Assembly: GCF_030679875.1 (NCBI RefSeq)
Contig: NZ_JAUXSP010000019.1
Span: forward strand, 310,001 to 374,000
Source of the DNA: Phenylobacterium sp.
GTDB lineage: Bacteria; Pseudomonadota; Alphaproteobacteria; Caulobacterales; Caulobacteraceae
Direction of reading: 5' to 3'
DNA: 64,000 nt
Shown here: piece by piece, positions 54,035 to 63,678 of the stretch
How the letters are laid out: each line of letters begins with the position of its first letter
Numbering within the stretch: position 1 is the first letter of the stretch
Notes under the pieces: model-generated
What the model was told of the DNA's origin: nothing
The model's input: the letters and a program-made list of their open reading frames with translations, nothing else
The model's database searches: none
Made by a program: the position numbers and the translations under genes

Positions 54035-55093
54035 CTAGCAACACCCCCCCGCCGCACCCGCCTCGGCGGGGGGACTGAAGGGCAGATCCAAGCCACAGCC
54101 CTTGAACACCCCGAAGTGCCGGCTGCGGTCGCCCATGAATTCGAAATGGGGGGCCAGCCGGCTTTCGGCCAGCATCCGCCAGGTGTTGCCGCAGACCGGA
54201 AACAACCGGCCCGTCTCGATGTTGTGATGCTTGTCGAGGGTGAAAACCCCCGGCGAGCCGGGGATCGTGCCCCTGTAGCGCACGGCCTGCCCATAGTCCT
54301 CGCAGGCGGGCTCCAGTTCCTCCAGCTTGAACAGGCGATAGGTGGCCGAGAAGAAGGCGATGGGCGCCACCATCTCCTTGACCCGAAGGTCGTTGAGGCC
54401 CAGGGGTCGATCCGACACCAGGCGAGGATCACCGAACCCGGCCCCCTTGGCGAGACCGAGGAAATCCCCCCAATAGAGTGCGCCGGCCAGGCATTCCCCA
54501 TGCAGGACAGGGTCTCGGCGAAGGGTCTCGGGGACCCGGCGGTCGGCGTAGACGTCGGAGAAATAGAGCTCGCCGCCCGGCTTCAGCAGGCGCCAGGCTG
54601 CGGCGAACACCGCGGCCTTGTCCTCCACGAGATTGATCACGCAGTTGGAGACAATGACGTCGTAGCTGCCGGCCTCCAGACCGAGGTCTTCAAGCCGGGC
54701 GATGTCCCCGTCCAGGAAGGTGACGTTGGAGGTGGGATAGCCGAACCGCGCCTGGTGCCAGGCCTCATGCCGCCGGGCGACCTCTAGCTGCTGCGCCGTA
54801 GCGTCGACCCCGACCACATGGCCGGCCGGGCCCGTGAGTTGCGAGAGCACATAAACGTCCTGGCCCGAACCGCAGCCGAGGTCGAGAATGCGCGCGCCGT
54901 CCAGGGCTTGAGGCGCCACGAGGCCGCAGCCATAGTAGCGCGCCCGGACGTCGTCATGCACCTGGGACAGGGCCTGGCGAATGGCCAGGGGTGGCGCCTC
55001 GGCGGTGGCGCAGGCGTCGGTGCGCAGGTCGCCGGAGTGCGTCAGCACCTCGCCATAATAGGCGCGTGCGTTGTCCAGTCCCATGACGGTCAT
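54035..55093 (-). CDS. Arsenite S-adenosylmethionine methyltransferase-like protein (ArsM family)
   Basis: 352 aa. SAM-binding motif ARILDLGCGSGQDVYVLSQL (about 69-88), then VVGVDATAQQLEVARRHE. The As(III)-binding-type cysteines of ArsM are found: SNCVINLVEDK and GECLAGALYW, with an earlier Cys in RTDACATAEAP; the C-terminal tail ends AGAAGGCC. Expected to methylate arsenite to volatile or less bound species. No other ars gene is adjacent. GGAGAG sits upstream of ATG 55093. Confidence 0.88.
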   Translation of the reverse strand: MTVMGLDNARAYYGEVLTHSGDLRTDACATAEAPPLAIRQALSQVHDDVRARYYGCGLVAPQALDGARILDLGCGSGQDVYVLSQLTGPAGHVVGVDATAQQLEVARRHEAWHQARFGYPTSNVTFLDGDIARLEDLGLEAGSYDVIVSNCVINLVEDKAAVFAAAWRLLKPGGELYFSDVYADRRVPETLRRDPVLHGECLAGALYWGDFLGLAKGAGFGDPRLVSDRPLGLNDLRVKEMVAPIAFFSATYRLFKLEELEPACEDYGQAVRYRGTIPGSPGVFTLDKHHNIETGRLFPVCGNTWRMLAESRLAPHFEFMGDRSRHFGVFKGCGLDLPFSPPAEAGAAGGCC

Positions 55094-55144
55094 ATGGCGT
55101 CTCTCCAGCTTGAGCGGCTATCTGACAGCCTTCGGCGCAGGAGG

Positions 55145-56125
55145 CTAAGGGGTTACAGAGCCGTCTGGATCGGCGATGAAGCCGGCGATTGCGGCCCAGA
55201 TCTCGGCGTCATGACCGGCCCACAGATGGCCGCCCTGGTCGAACAGGATCAGCCGTCCCCGCGGGGCTAGGGCCACGGCATGAGCGGCGGCGTCCGCTGT
55301 CCCATAGAGGTCGTCCCGGGCGCTGATCGCCAGGACCGGACAGGTCAGGTCCTGAAGCGGGTAGGGGGGCGGACTGCCGGCGGTGGCGGAGTCCATGGCG
55401 ATGCCTCTTCGCCGCGCGCTGATGGGCAGGATGTGGAACAGCACGTGGGCGGCCCGTGCGGATTCCTCAGCGCCAGCCGCCCTTAACACCTCAGGTTCGG
55501 TGGCGAGCACCATGCGGGTCATGAGGTCGGGCGCCCCACGCACGGCCAGCCAGAAGACCAGGTCCGATCCGAGGGCCAGGTCTGTCAGGGTGCGGACGGT
55601 CCAGGAGGCCGGCGCTCTCTCCTCCGGGGCGCGGCCAGGCCCGTAGAGAGCCGGAACCCCCAGAGCCAGACCGCGGCAAAGCCGCGGGTGGCGCAGGGCC
55701 AGTTGGGCTGCGGACAGCGCGCCTGCAGAGCCGCCGAAGATCACCGCCTGCTCTACCCCGAGGTTGTCCAGCAAATAGGCCAGGGCGTCGGCCTGCATCT
55801 GCGGGCTGGCGTCCTGCGGCATGGCGCTGCGCAGATAGCCGAAGCGCGAAGGTGCGATGATGCGCGTCTGGCTGCGGTCAAGTCGCGCCGAGAAGGCCAG
55901 ACCCTGGTCAAAGCCGCCGCCGCTACCGTGGATCACCAGGACCACAGGCCCATCTCCCACATCGGCGTATTCGATGGGGCCGAACGGACTGTCGATGAGC
56001 TGGCTGCCGGCGGTCAAGGGCGCCCGCGCCCGGATCATGTCATGCTGAAACGCGTCGATCGCCAATCCAGCCAGAACAAGACCCAGCAGGACGGCGGCGG
56101 CGACAACCCACCGGATCGGCGTCAT
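55145..56125 (-). CDS. Alpha/beta hydrolase with N-terminal membrane anchor
   Basis: 326 aa. An N-terminal hydrophobic helix (about 7-26, WVVAAAVLLGLVLAGLAIDA) acts as uncleaved anchor or signal. The hydrolase has the oxyanion HGSGGGFDQG, nucleophile VIFGGSAGALSAAQ (Ser about 135), Asp in AISARDDLYG and His in FDQGGHLWAGHD. Typical of the hydrolase superfamily; substrate unknown. It precedes the methyltransferase gene on the same strand with a 51-base gap. Confidence 0.9.
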   Translation of the reverse strand: MTPIRWVVAAAVLLGLVLAGLAIDAFQHDMIRARAPLTAGSQLIDSPFGPIEYADVGDGPVVLVIHGSGGGFDQGLAFSARLDRSQTRIIAPSRFGYLRSAMPQDASPQMQADALAYLLDNLGVEQAVIFGGSAGALSAAQLALRHPRLCRGLALGVPALYGPGRAPEERAPASWTVRTLTDLALGSDLVFWLAVRGAPDLMTRMVLATEPEVLRAAGAEESARAAHVLFHILPISARRRGIAMDSATAGSPPPYPLQDLTCPVLAISARDDLYGTADAAAHAVALAPRGRLILFDQGGHLWAGHDAEIWAAIAGFIADPDGSVTP

Positions 56126-56200
56126 GGAACAACCTCCTGACCAGGGGCCACGCTGAGCTCGCCCAGGGTGGCTAGGCCATGATCGAGGTCAATCTGGCGT

Positions 56201-57940
56201 TCAGCCCTGTCTCGCTGCCGGCTCTTCGAGCGAGTCATTCCCCGCCGGAGAAAGGGCTCGGCCCATGGCTTCGATCAGCCTTGCCGCATCGATTGGCTTT
56301 AGAACGTGATCATTCATGCCGGCGTCGTGGCAGGCAGCGATGTGGGCTGGCTCCCCGGCCCCGGTGACGGCGATGACGGGGGTCTGCTGGTTGGGACCGG
56401 CGCGACGGCGCAGTTCGCGGGTCACAGACAGGCCGTCCATACCCGGCATGTGGCAATCCATCAGCACCAGATCGAAGGGCTGCTGCTCCAGGAGTCCCAG
56501 GGCTTCGAAGCCGGACGCGGCCTCAGTCAGGCTGACATCCAGTTCGCGCAGCATCAGGCCTATGGCGCGGCGATTGATTTCATGGTCGTCGACCACCAGC
56601 ACGGCGGCGGGCGGCAGATCAGGTTGCTCTGCGGCCTGCAGGGGCGAGGCTGGCGTTGAGGCCTCCGGCAGGGGCAGGGCAAGGGTGAAACAGGCCCCGT
56701 GGCCTGGCCGCGACTCTGCGACCAGGTCGCCATTCATGAGCCGCGCCAGATCGCGACTGATGGCCAGGCCAAGGCCGGTCCCGCCGTGAGTTCGCGCCAC
56801 ATCCGGCGCAGCCTGCTGAAAGGGGGTGAAAAGCTGCTCCAGGGCCGCAGCGTCAAGTCCGCGGCCAGTGTCCTGAACCGAAAGGACCACCCGACCCTCC
56901 CCGTCGGCGCCCAGGCTAAGGGTGACGCCGCCAGCCTCGGTGAACTTGATGGCGTTCGACAGCAGATTGTTGAGGATCTGCCGCAGTCGGGTGGGGTCAC
57001 CTGACACCCATTGGGGAGATGATCGTCCGCCTTCAAGCCTCAGGCGCAGACCCTTGCGGCGCGCCTCGGCTCGCCAGAAAATCAGTTGCTGGGCCAGGAG
57101 ATGACGCAGGTCGAACGGAATGGTCTCCACACTCATACGGCCAGCCTCGAGCTTGGCTTGATCCAGCAGGTCGTTGAGCAGGGTGCGCATCATTGCGCCG
57201 GCTTCGGCGATCATTTCGGCCTTTGCCGCCTCGCTTCCGTGGGCGTTGCGCCGAAGGTCTTCGGCGCCGGCCAGAATGGCGCTGATCGGGGTGCGCAGCT
57301 CATGACTGACCACAGCGATGAAGGCCGACTTTGCGGCGACGGCGCTTTCGGCTTCGAGGCGACGTCGCTCGCTCTCGTCACGAGCCGCCGTCTCGCGTGC
57401 GCGCGCCGCGGCGGCCGCTCGCCACAGGGCGCCGGCGACGCCCAGGACCATGAGCCCCGCGGCGCCCATTGTGAATATGCTGCTCCAGGGAGCGCCAACC
57501 CATCGCGATTCAATCAGCAGCAGGACCATCATGAGCGCGAAGGGTGCAAGCGCCGCGCGGAACATCTGCCGGGACGCTATATTGGATAGAACGACGTAGC
57601 AGGTGGCGCCTGCCAGCATCCAGGCTCCGCCCGTGGCCCCCCACGGGCCGTCCACAAGGGGGCCGACCAGGGCGATCGAGGCGAAGACCACGGCGTTCAG
57701 AGCCGTGAGCCACAGCAGGCCCCGCGCGGAACGGGGCGTCAGGGAGCGGGACAGCGGATAGGCGTGTTTCTCGTAGGTCTGCAGGAGGACGAATGCCGCC
57801 CACCAGGCCGCCATGAGCCCCCAGCCGACGAAGGCGCCGAACAGCGCCCCCAGGACCGTCGCCGCAACGATACGTGCCCGCGTTGTGCGATGCCGTTCCC
57901 GCAGGACGGTGGTGATATCGGCGATTTCCTCGGGCGACAT
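56201..57940 (-). CDS. Membrane-bound hybrid histidine kinase with receiver domain
   Basis: 579 aa from ATG 57940 (GGAG 7 bases upstream). Six or so hydrophobic segments (about 22-190), then a HisKA domain with AFIAVVSHELRTPISAI (His about 213), an HATPase domain with QILNNLLSNAIKFTEAG, DTGRGLD and THGGTGLGLAISRDL, and a C-terminal receiver: VVDDHEINRR, phospho-Asp in VLMDCHMPGMDG (about 495) and LKPIDAARL. Signal unknown; no cognate regulator is adjacent. Confidence 0.93.
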   Translation of the reverse strand: MSPEEIADITTVLRERHRTTRARIVAATVLGALFGAFVGWGLMAAWWAAFVLLQTYEKHAYPLSRSLTPRSARGLLWLTALNAVVFASIALVGPLVDGPWGATGGAWMLAGATCYVVLSNIASRQMFRAALAPFALMMVLLLIESRWVGAPWSSIFTMGAAGLMVLGVAGALWRAAAAARARETAARDESERRRLEAESAVAAKSAFIAVVSHELRTPISAILAGAEDLRRNAHGSEAAKAEMIAEAGAMMRTLLNDLLDQAKLEAGRMSVETIPFDLRHLLAQQLIFWRAEARRKGLRLRLEGGRSSPQWVSGDPTRLRQILNNLLSNAIKFTEAGGVTLSLGADGEGRVVLSVQDTGRGLDAAALEQLFTPFQQAAPDVARTHGGTGLGLAISRDLARLMNGDLVAESRPGHGACFTLALPLPEASTPASPLQAAEQPDLPPAAVLVVDDHEINRRAIGLMLRELDVSLTEAASGFEALGLLEQQPFDLVLMDCHMPGMDGLSVTRELRRRAGPNQQTPVIAVTGAGEPAHIAACHDAGMNDHVLKPIDAARLIEAMGRALSPAGNDSLEEPAARQG

Positions 57941-57980
57941 AGAAAACTCCGTTCGCTGAAAGAACGGTGCCATGTCGCCG

Positions 57981-57995
57981 TTAAGGCCCACCTAA
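57981..57995 (-). promoter_or_regulatory. Possible CtrA box upstream of the hybrid kinase
   Basis: TTAA-N7-CTAA (57981-57995), a one-mismatch fit to the CtrA consensus TTAA-N7-TTAA, 41 bases upstream of the kinase start codon. Such sites also occur by chance, though they are rare in GC-rich DNA. Low confidence. Confidence 0.25.
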
Positions 57996-58056
57996 CTCAA
58001 ATGCGGCCGCGGGTCGCGGGACCCCTGGCTGTACTCGATAAGTTTTCAACCTTAGG

Positions 58057-60204
58057 TCAGCCGGCGGCCTGCGCCTTCCGCTCCCGACGACGGCGGGTGA
58101 GGATGTGCTCGGTATAGCCGTTGGGCTGGACCCGGCCTTCGAACACCAGTTCGAGGGCGGCCTGATAGGCGACGCTGGCGTCGAGATCGAGGCTCATCGG
58201 TTGGTAGAGTGCGTCCCCGGCGTTCTGACCGTCGACCACCTTGGCCATGCGGGCGAAGGTCTCGCGCACCTGGGCTTCGGTGCAGATGCCGTGATGCAAC
58301 CAGTTGGCGATGTGCTGGCTGGATATCCGCAGGGTCGCCCGGTCTTCCATCAGCCCGACGTCGTGGATGTCCGGCACCTTTGAGCAGCCGACCCCGTGGT
58401 CGATCCAGCGGACCACGTAGCCGAGGATGCCCTGTACGTTGTTGTCCAGCTCCTGAGCGATGTCGCCGGCGTTCCAGTTGGACTTGGCCAGCGGCAGGGT
58501 CAGCAGATCTTCAAGACCCGTGGGCTCGGTTGAGTCCATCGAGGCCTGCAGGGCGGCGACGTCCACCTGATGATAGTGCAGGGCGTGGAGCGCCGCGGCG
58601 GTTGGCGAGGGGACCCAGGCTGTGTTGGCGCCGGCCTTGGGATGGCCGATCTTGGCGGCCAGCATGTCCTTCATCATGTCGGGCGCCGCCCACATGCCCT
58701 TGCCGATCTGGGCGCGGCCAGGGAAGCCGGTGGCCAGGCCGATCTCGACATTGCGCTTCTCGTAGGCGGGCAGCCAGGGCTCGGCCTTCATGGCGTCCTT
58801 GCGGACCATGGGGCCAGCTTCCATGGCGGTGTGGATCTCATCGCCGGTGCGGTCGAGGAAGCCCGTATTGATGAACACGATCCGCTCGCGGGCGGCGTAG
58901 ATGCAGGCCTTGAGGTTGGCGCTGGTGCGGCGCTCCTCGTCCATGACGCCGATCTTGACGGTGTTGCGTGCGATGCCCAGCGCGTCCTCGACCAGGTCGA
59001 AGAGGTGGACGGCCAGGGCCACCTCGTCGGGACCGTGCATCTTGGGCTTCACCACATAGATGGAGCCGGCCGGGCTGTTGGCCCGTGCGCCCTTCAGGTC
59101 GTGCAGGGCGGCGGCCACGGTGATCATGGCGTCGACGGCGGTTTCATAGGCGTCCTGGCCATCCAGCCGCACCATGTCGGTGGTCATGTGGTGGCCGACA
59201 TTGCGCACCAGCAGCAGGCTGCGGCCGCGCAGGGTCAGGTCCGAACCGTCGGGGGCCGCATAGGTGCGGTCGGGGTCCAGCCGGCGGGTCTCGGTGCGGC
59301 CGCCCTTGGGGAAGCTCGCCTCAAGGTCGCCGCGCATCAGGCCGAGCCAGTTGCGATAGACGCCCGTCTTGTCCTCGGCGTCGACAGCCGCGACGGAGTC
59401 CTCGCAGTCCTGGATGGCGGTGAGGGCGGCTTCCACCAGCACGTCGGCCACGCCGGCCGGATCGTCCTTGCCGATGTTGTGGCTGCGGTCGACCACGATC
59501 TCCAGATGCAGGCCGTTGTGGCGCAGCAGCACGCCGTCGGGGGCGTCCTTGGCTCCCCGCCAGCCGGCCAGCCGCCCCTCAGTGGAAAGGCGCGCCTCGG
59601 TCCCGTCCTTCAGGCGGACCGCCAGGTCCTTGCCGACGATGGCGTAGCTGACCGCGTCGGCATGGGAGCCGACCGACAGGGGGGCGACCTGATCAAGAAA
59701 CTGGCGGGCATAGGCAATCACCTTGCCGCCGCGCTCGGGATCGTAGCCCTTGCCGCCGGTCGGCGGCTCCAGGGCGTCGGTGCCATAGAGGGCGTCATAG
59801 AGGCTGCCCCAGCGGGCGTTGGCCGCGTTCAGCGCGTAGCGGGCGTTGGACACCGGAACCACCAGCTGCGGACCGGCCAGGCGTGCGATCTCGGGGTCGA
59901 CGTTCTGGGTGTCGATTTTGAAGGCCGGCGGGGCGGGCAGCAGGTAGCCGATCTCGCGCAGAAAGGCGGTCTGCTCGGAGATGCTGACATCCTTGCCGCG
60001 GCGCTCGCGCCACCAGGCGTCGATGGTGGTCTGCAGCTCGTCCCGGCGCTTGAGCAGTTCTGTGTTGCGCGGGGTGAAGTCGGCCAGGACGCCCTCAAGG
60101 GCGGCCCAGAAGGCCTTCGGCTCTATGCCCGTCCCCGGCAGCAGCTCGCCTTCGACGAAGGCGTGCAGAAGATCGTCGACCGAAAGGGTGTTGCTGATGT
60201 CCAT
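58057..60204 (-). CDS. glcB: Malate synthase G
   Basis: Condenses glyoxylate with acetyl-CoA to malate, the second glyoxylate-shunt step. 715 aa is the malate synthase G length. Phrases such as [27 protein letters not shown] and [70 protein letters not shown] (with the catalytic acid) are typical. Transcribed away from the ScfR-type regulator, with a 249-base leader (60205-60453) that presumably holds its promoter. Confidence 0.96.
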   Translation of the reverse strand: MDISNTLSVDDLLHAFVEGELLPGTGIEPKAFWAALEGVLADFTPRNTELLKRRDELQTTIDAWWRERRGKDVSISEQTAFLREIGYLLPAPPAFKIDTQNVDPEIARLAGPQLVVPVSNARYALNAANARWGSLYDALYGTDALEPPTGGKGYDPERGGKVIAYARQFLDQVAPLSVGSHADAVSYAIVGKDLAVRLKDGTEARLSTEGRLAGWRGAKDAPDGVLLRHNGLHLEIVVDRSHNIGKDDPAGVADVLVEAALTAIQDCEDSVAAVDAEDKTGVYRNWLGLMRGDLEASFPKGGRTETRRLDPDRTYAAPDGSDLTLRGRSLLLVRNVGHHMTTDMVRLDGQDAYETAVDAMITVAAALHDLKGARANSPAGSIYVVKPKMHGPDEVALAVHLFDLVEDALGIARNTVKIGVMDEERRTSANLKACIYAARERIVFINTGFLDRTGDEIHTAMEAGPMVRKDAMKAEPWLPAYEKRNVEIGLATGFPGRAQIGKGMWAAPDMMKDMLAAKIGHPKAGANTAWVPSPTAAALHALHYHQVDVAALQASMDSTEPTGLEDLLTLPLAKSNWNAGDIAQELDNNVQGILGYVVRWIDHGVGCSKVPDIHDVGLMEDRATLRISSQHIANWLHHGICTEAQVRETFARMAKVVDGQNAGDALYQPMSLDLDASVAYQAALELVFEGRVQPNGYTEHILTRRRRERKAQAAG

Positions 60205-60453
60205 GCGCTTAACCAGGCTCTCGATATGGCGTTCTCGAAGAGGCCGCCCCTAGGCGACATCCTCGCTCGGCCGCTTTACTGCACGGAAGCGACCGCCTTT
60301 GAAGCCCCTATCGCGAGGGAGGCCCCAGGCCGCCGCGCACCTGCCTGCCGGCCGCGCCCGGAGATTGCAGGATGAAGCTTGCGCATGCGAGGGCGAGCCG
60401 GCGCAAATCCTTGCGGCCGATCGCCCATCCTGGGGAAGACGTCGCCCCGCAAC
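60205..60453. other. Intergenic region between glcB and the ScfR-type regulator
   Basis: About 250 bases with no convincing gene. It must contain the glcB promoter on the minus strand and the end of the upstream transcript. I see no strong terminator and no copy of the ATTACAA repeat found before aceA. Confidence 0.5.
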
Positions 60454-61869
60454 CTAGTTGTCGGAAAATCCGAACGGGGCGCTGGTGCGGCGGATATCGT
60501 CCACCAGGATCTGGCGACCGATGGGGGGCGCCGAGCGGGCGGTGCAGTCGGTGCGGTGACAGAGCCGGCAGGTGACGCCAATCGGGGTGGCCTGCTCAGG
60601 GCCTGGACGTCCCTGGGTGTAGATCAGGCGATCAGCGTGCTCAGCCGCGCAGCCCAGCGCGATGGCCCGCTCGACCCGCAACGCCCCATAGGCGCCGCCA
60701 CCGGCGCTGACCGTGCGGGAGATCGAGAAAAAGCGGTGGCCGTCGGGCAGCTCCAGCCACTGGGTGACGATCTGACGCGGCGTGCGGAAGGCGTGGTGCA
60801 CCGACCACAGGGGGCAGCCGCCCCCATGCCGGGCGAAGGGGAAGCCGGCCCCGTCCAGCCGCTTGGACACATTGCCCGCCTCGTCGACCCGGATGAAGAA
60901 GAAGGGCACACGCTCCTGGCCGGGCTTCTGAAGGGTCGTCAACCTGTGGGCGGTCTGTTCGAAACTGGCGGCGAACTGCCGGGCGAGGGCCTCGACGTCA
61001 TAGCGCCGCGCCTCCACCGCACGGGCAAACGCGGTGTAGGGCATCAGGATGGCGGCGGCCGCATAGCTGGCCAGGGCCCGTCTGGTCAGGCGCTCGCCGC
61101 TCTCAGTAGTGAAGCTGCCCTCGGACAGCACCGTGGCGACCTCCGTCCGCATCTCAAGATAGGCCAGTTGAAGGGCGAGCTGAAAGGTCTGGCTGGCGGT
61201 GTCGAGGGAGTCGTCGAGCAGGATTTCCTTGCGGTGCTGGTCGAGCCGACGGACCGATCCGACCATCACATTGGCCGGCAGACGCCGCACCCGCAGGCCG
61301 TGGCGGGCCTTCAGATAGCCGGTCAGGCCCTCATGGCTGGCGACGTTCTGGGCCAGACGTTCGGCGGCGTCGTCCAGGGTGGGAAAGTTGTTGCGCCGGG
61401 CCGCCAGGAAACGGCGGGACTCCGCCACGGGGTCAGGCGCCTCAATGGCGGTTCCAGCCCCGGTCGCGTGGGCCTCGGCGGTGCGATCGGCCAGGGCCAA
61501 CTGCTCTTCCTGATAGGCGGTATAAAGGCGCAGCAGGGCCTCGGTGACGCCGGGAAAGTTGGTCGCCGCATCGGCGCTCTCCAGGGACGGCAGGTCGATG
61601 TCGGCGAACATCGGGTCCTTCAGCACAGCCTGCAGCCGGGCCGCATCGTCGGAATCGGCGTTGCCGGCCAGGGCGGCGACATCGATGCGGTAGGTCTGGG
61701 CCAGGCGCAGCAGCATCTCGGCGCTGAGCGGCCGGTGGTTGCGCTCCAGGAGCGCGATATAGGAGGCTGAGACCTCAAGGTCGGCGGCCATGTCGGCCTG
61801 GGTCAGGCCCAGGTCGCGGCGCATCCGGCGCAGGTTGGCCCCGACGTAGAGGCGTCGCTCGGTAGACAT
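60454..61869 (-). CDS. ScfR/RamB-type transcriptional regulator (XRE helix-turn-helix plus DUF2083)
   Basis: 471 aa. N-terminal XRE helix-turn-helix GANLRRMRRDLGLTQADMAADLEVSASYIALLERN (about 10-45), a middle IrrE-like region, and a C-terminal DUF2083-type domain with LALGCAAEH-like RAIALGCAAEHADRLIY and the cysteine cluster CRLCHRTDC. Relatives (RamB, ScfR) control acetate and short-chain fatty acid metabolism genes. Divergent from aceA across a 147-base region and upstream of glcB, so it is the likely regulator of the glyoxylate shunt. Confidence 0.93.
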   Translation of the reverse strand: MSTERRLYVGANLRRMRRDLGLTQADMAADLEVSASYIALLERNHRPLSAEMLLRLAQTYRIDVAALAGNADSDDAARLQAVLKDPMFADIDLPSLESADAATNFPGVTEALLRLYTAYQEEQLALADRTAEAHATGAGTAIEAPDPVAESRRFLAARRNNFPTLDDAAERLAQNVASHEGLTGYLKARHGLRVRRLPANVMVGSVRRLDQHRKEILLDDSLDTASQTFQLALQLAYLEMRTEVATVLSEGSFTTESGERLTRRALASYAAAAILMPYTAFARAVEARRYDVEALARQFAASFEQTAHRLTTLQKPGQERVPFFFIRVDEAGNVSKRLDGAGFPFARHGGGCPLWSVHHAFRTPRQIVTQWLELPDGHRFFSISRTVSAGGGAYGALRVERAIALGCAAEHADRLIYTQGRPGPEQATPIGVTCRLCHRTDCTARSAPPIGRQILVDDIRRTSAPFGFSDN

Positions 61870-61895
61870 GGAAAAGTCCTCAAGTCGTAGGCGTC

Positions 61896-61932
61896 ATTAC
61901 AACATTACAAGCAATTTCTGTAAAGTTTGACA
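61896..61932. promoter_or_regulatory. Repeats in the divergent aceA/regulator promoter
   Basis: Tandem ATTACAA-C-ATTACAA (61896-61910) is followed by TGTAA (61919-61923), an inverted partner of TTACA, and TTGACA (61927-61932), which could be the aceA -35. The cluster lies between the regulator start (61869) and aceA start (62017), where an ScfR-type regulator should bind. Confidence 0.45.
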
Positions 61933-62016
61933 GCGCAACCGCGCAGGGGGTTTCGCAGCGCCGCTCGGCCCCTGTAGGGAGCCCTCAAATCCCCGGCGGA
62001 TTTCGAGGAGAAGCGC

Positions 62017-63609
62017 ATGTCCTACCAAGATCACACCACCAAGATGAGCGAGCTCATCAAGAGCAAGAGCGGAACCTGGGACGGCATCAACGCCGAATCC
62101 GTGGCCCGTATGCGGCTGCAGAACCGCTTCCAGACCGGCCTGGATATCGCCCGCTACACCGCGGCGATCATGCGCAAGGACATGGAGGCCTATGACGCCG
62201 ACTCGTCCAAGTACACCCAGTCGCTGGGCTGCTGGCACGGCTTCATCGGTCAGCAGAAGATGATCTCGATCAAGAAGCACTTCGGCAATACCGACCGCCG
62301 CTATCTCTACCTGTCGGGCTGGATGGTCGCGGCCCTGCGCTCGGACTTCGGCCCGCTGCCCGACCAGTCGATGCACGAGAAGACCTCGGTCCCGGCCCTG
62401 ATCGAAGAGCTCTACACCTTCCTGCGCCAGGCTGACGCCCGCGAACTCGGCATGATGTTCCGCGACATCGACGCCGCCCGCGCCGCCGGCGACAAGGCCA
62501 AGGAAAAGGCCCTTCTGGAGGCCGCCGACAACTATCAGACCCACGTGGTTCCGATCATCGCCGACATCGACGCAGGCTTCGGCAACGCCGAGGCGACCTA
62601 TCTGCTGGCGAAGAAGATGATCGAAGCCGGCGCCTGCGCCCTGCAGATCGAAAACCAGGTCTCCGACGAAAAGCAGTGCGGCCACCAGGACGGCAAGGTC
62701 ACCGTCCCGCACGAGGACTTCATTCAGAAGATCCGCGCCTGCCGTTACGCCTTCCTGGAACTTGGCGTGGATGACGGCATCATCGTCACCCGCACCGATT
62801 CGCTCGGCGCTGGCCTGACCAAGCAGATCGCCGTCAGCCATGAAGCCGGCGATCTGGGCGACCAGTACAACAGCTTCCTGGACTGTGACGAGGTCGATGC
62901 TTCGCAGGTCGGCAACGGCGACGTCATCATCAGCCGCGACGGCAAGCTGCTGCGCCCCAAGCGCCTGCCCTCCAACCTGTTCCAGTTCCGCGAAGGCACC
63001 GGCGCCGACCGCTGCGTGCTGGACTCCATCACCTCGCTGCAGAACGGCGCTGATCTCCTCTGGATCGAAACCGAAAAGCCGCACGTCGAGCAGATCGCCT
63101 CGATGATGGACAAGGTCCGCGAAGTCGTCCCGAACGCCAAGCTGGTCTACAACAACAGCCCGTCGTTCAACTGGACCCTGAACTTCCGCCAGCAGGTCTA
63201 TGACGCGTACAAGGCGGCCGGCAAGGACGTCTCGGCCTATGATCGCGACAAGCTGATGAGCATCGACTACGACGCCTCCGAGCTGGCCGTCGAAGCCGAC
63301 GAAAAGATCCGCACCTTCCAGGCCGATGGCGCCAAGCGGGCCGGCATCTTCCACCACCTGATCACCCTGCCGACCTATCACACCGCAGCGTTGTCCACCG
63401 ACAACCTGGCCAAGCGCTACTTCGGCGACGAAGCCATGCTCGGCTACGTCAAGCAGGTGCAGCGCGAAGAAATCCGCCAGGGCATCGCCTGCGTGAAGCA
63501 CCAGAACATGTCGGGCTCCGACATCGGTGACGATCACAAGGAGTACTTCGCCGGCGAAGCCGCGCTGAAGGCGGGCGGCGCTCACAACACGATGAACCAG
63601 TTCGGCTAA
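62017..63609 (+). CDS. aceA: Isocitrate lyase
   Basis: First glyoxylate-shunt enzyme, splitting isocitrate into succinate and glyoxylate. 530 aa, the longer bacterial form. The active-site loop is in SDEKQCGHQDGKVTVPHEDF, with the catalytic Cys about residue 221; IIADIDAGFGNAEATYLLAKKMIEAGACALQIENQ binds metal and substrate; VYNNSPSFNWTLNF is typical. GAGGAGA lies upstream of ATG 62017. Followed by an intrinsic terminator. Confidence 0.97.
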   Translation: MSYQDHTTKMSELIKSKSGTWDGINAESVARMRLQNRFQTGLDIARYTAAIMRKDMEAYDADSSKYTQSLGCWHGFIGQQKMISIKKHFGNTDRRYLYLSGWMVAALRSDFGPLPDQSMHEKTSVPALIEELYTFLRQADARELGMMFRDIDAARAAGDKAKEKALLEAADNYQTHVVPIIADIDAGFGNAEATYLLAKKMIEAGACALQIENQVSDEKQCGHQDGKVTVPHEDFIQKIRACRYAFLELGVDDGIIVTRTDSLGAGLTKQIAVSHEAGDLGDQYNSFLDCDEVDASQVGNGDVIISRDGKLLRPKRLPSNLFQFREGTGADRCVLDSITSLQNGADLLWIETEKPHVEQIASMMDKVREVVPNAKLVYNNSPSFNWTLNFRQQVYDAYKAAGKDVSAYDRDKLMSIDYDASELAVEADEKIRTFQADGAKRAGIFHHLITLPTYHTAALSTDNLAKRYFGDEAMLGYVKQVQREEIRQGIACVKHQNMSGSDIGDDHKEYFAGEAALKAGGAHNTMNQFG

Positions 63610-63643
63610 GGCCGGCGGTTCGCCCTGTTGGGGTGAAGGATCG

Positions 63644-63678
63644 GGCGGCCTGGAGCGCAAAGCTCCAGGCCGCCTTTT
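63644..63678 (+). terminator. Intrinsic terminator after aceA
   Basis: A 13-bp perfect stem GGCGGCCTGGAGC / GCTCCAGGCCGCC (63644-63656 with 63662-63674), loop GCAAA, then TTTT. It also sits at the end of the convergent membrane protein gene. Confidence 0.92.

Noticed and set aside
58570..60375. 601-aa plus-strand open frame opposite malate synthase
   Set aside because: Antisense shadow of glcB, without conserved motifs.
60379..63660. 463-aa frame opposite the ScfR-type regulator and 587-aa frame opposite aceA
   Set aside because: Both are antisense to well-supported genes; composition and lack of motifs mark them as shadows.
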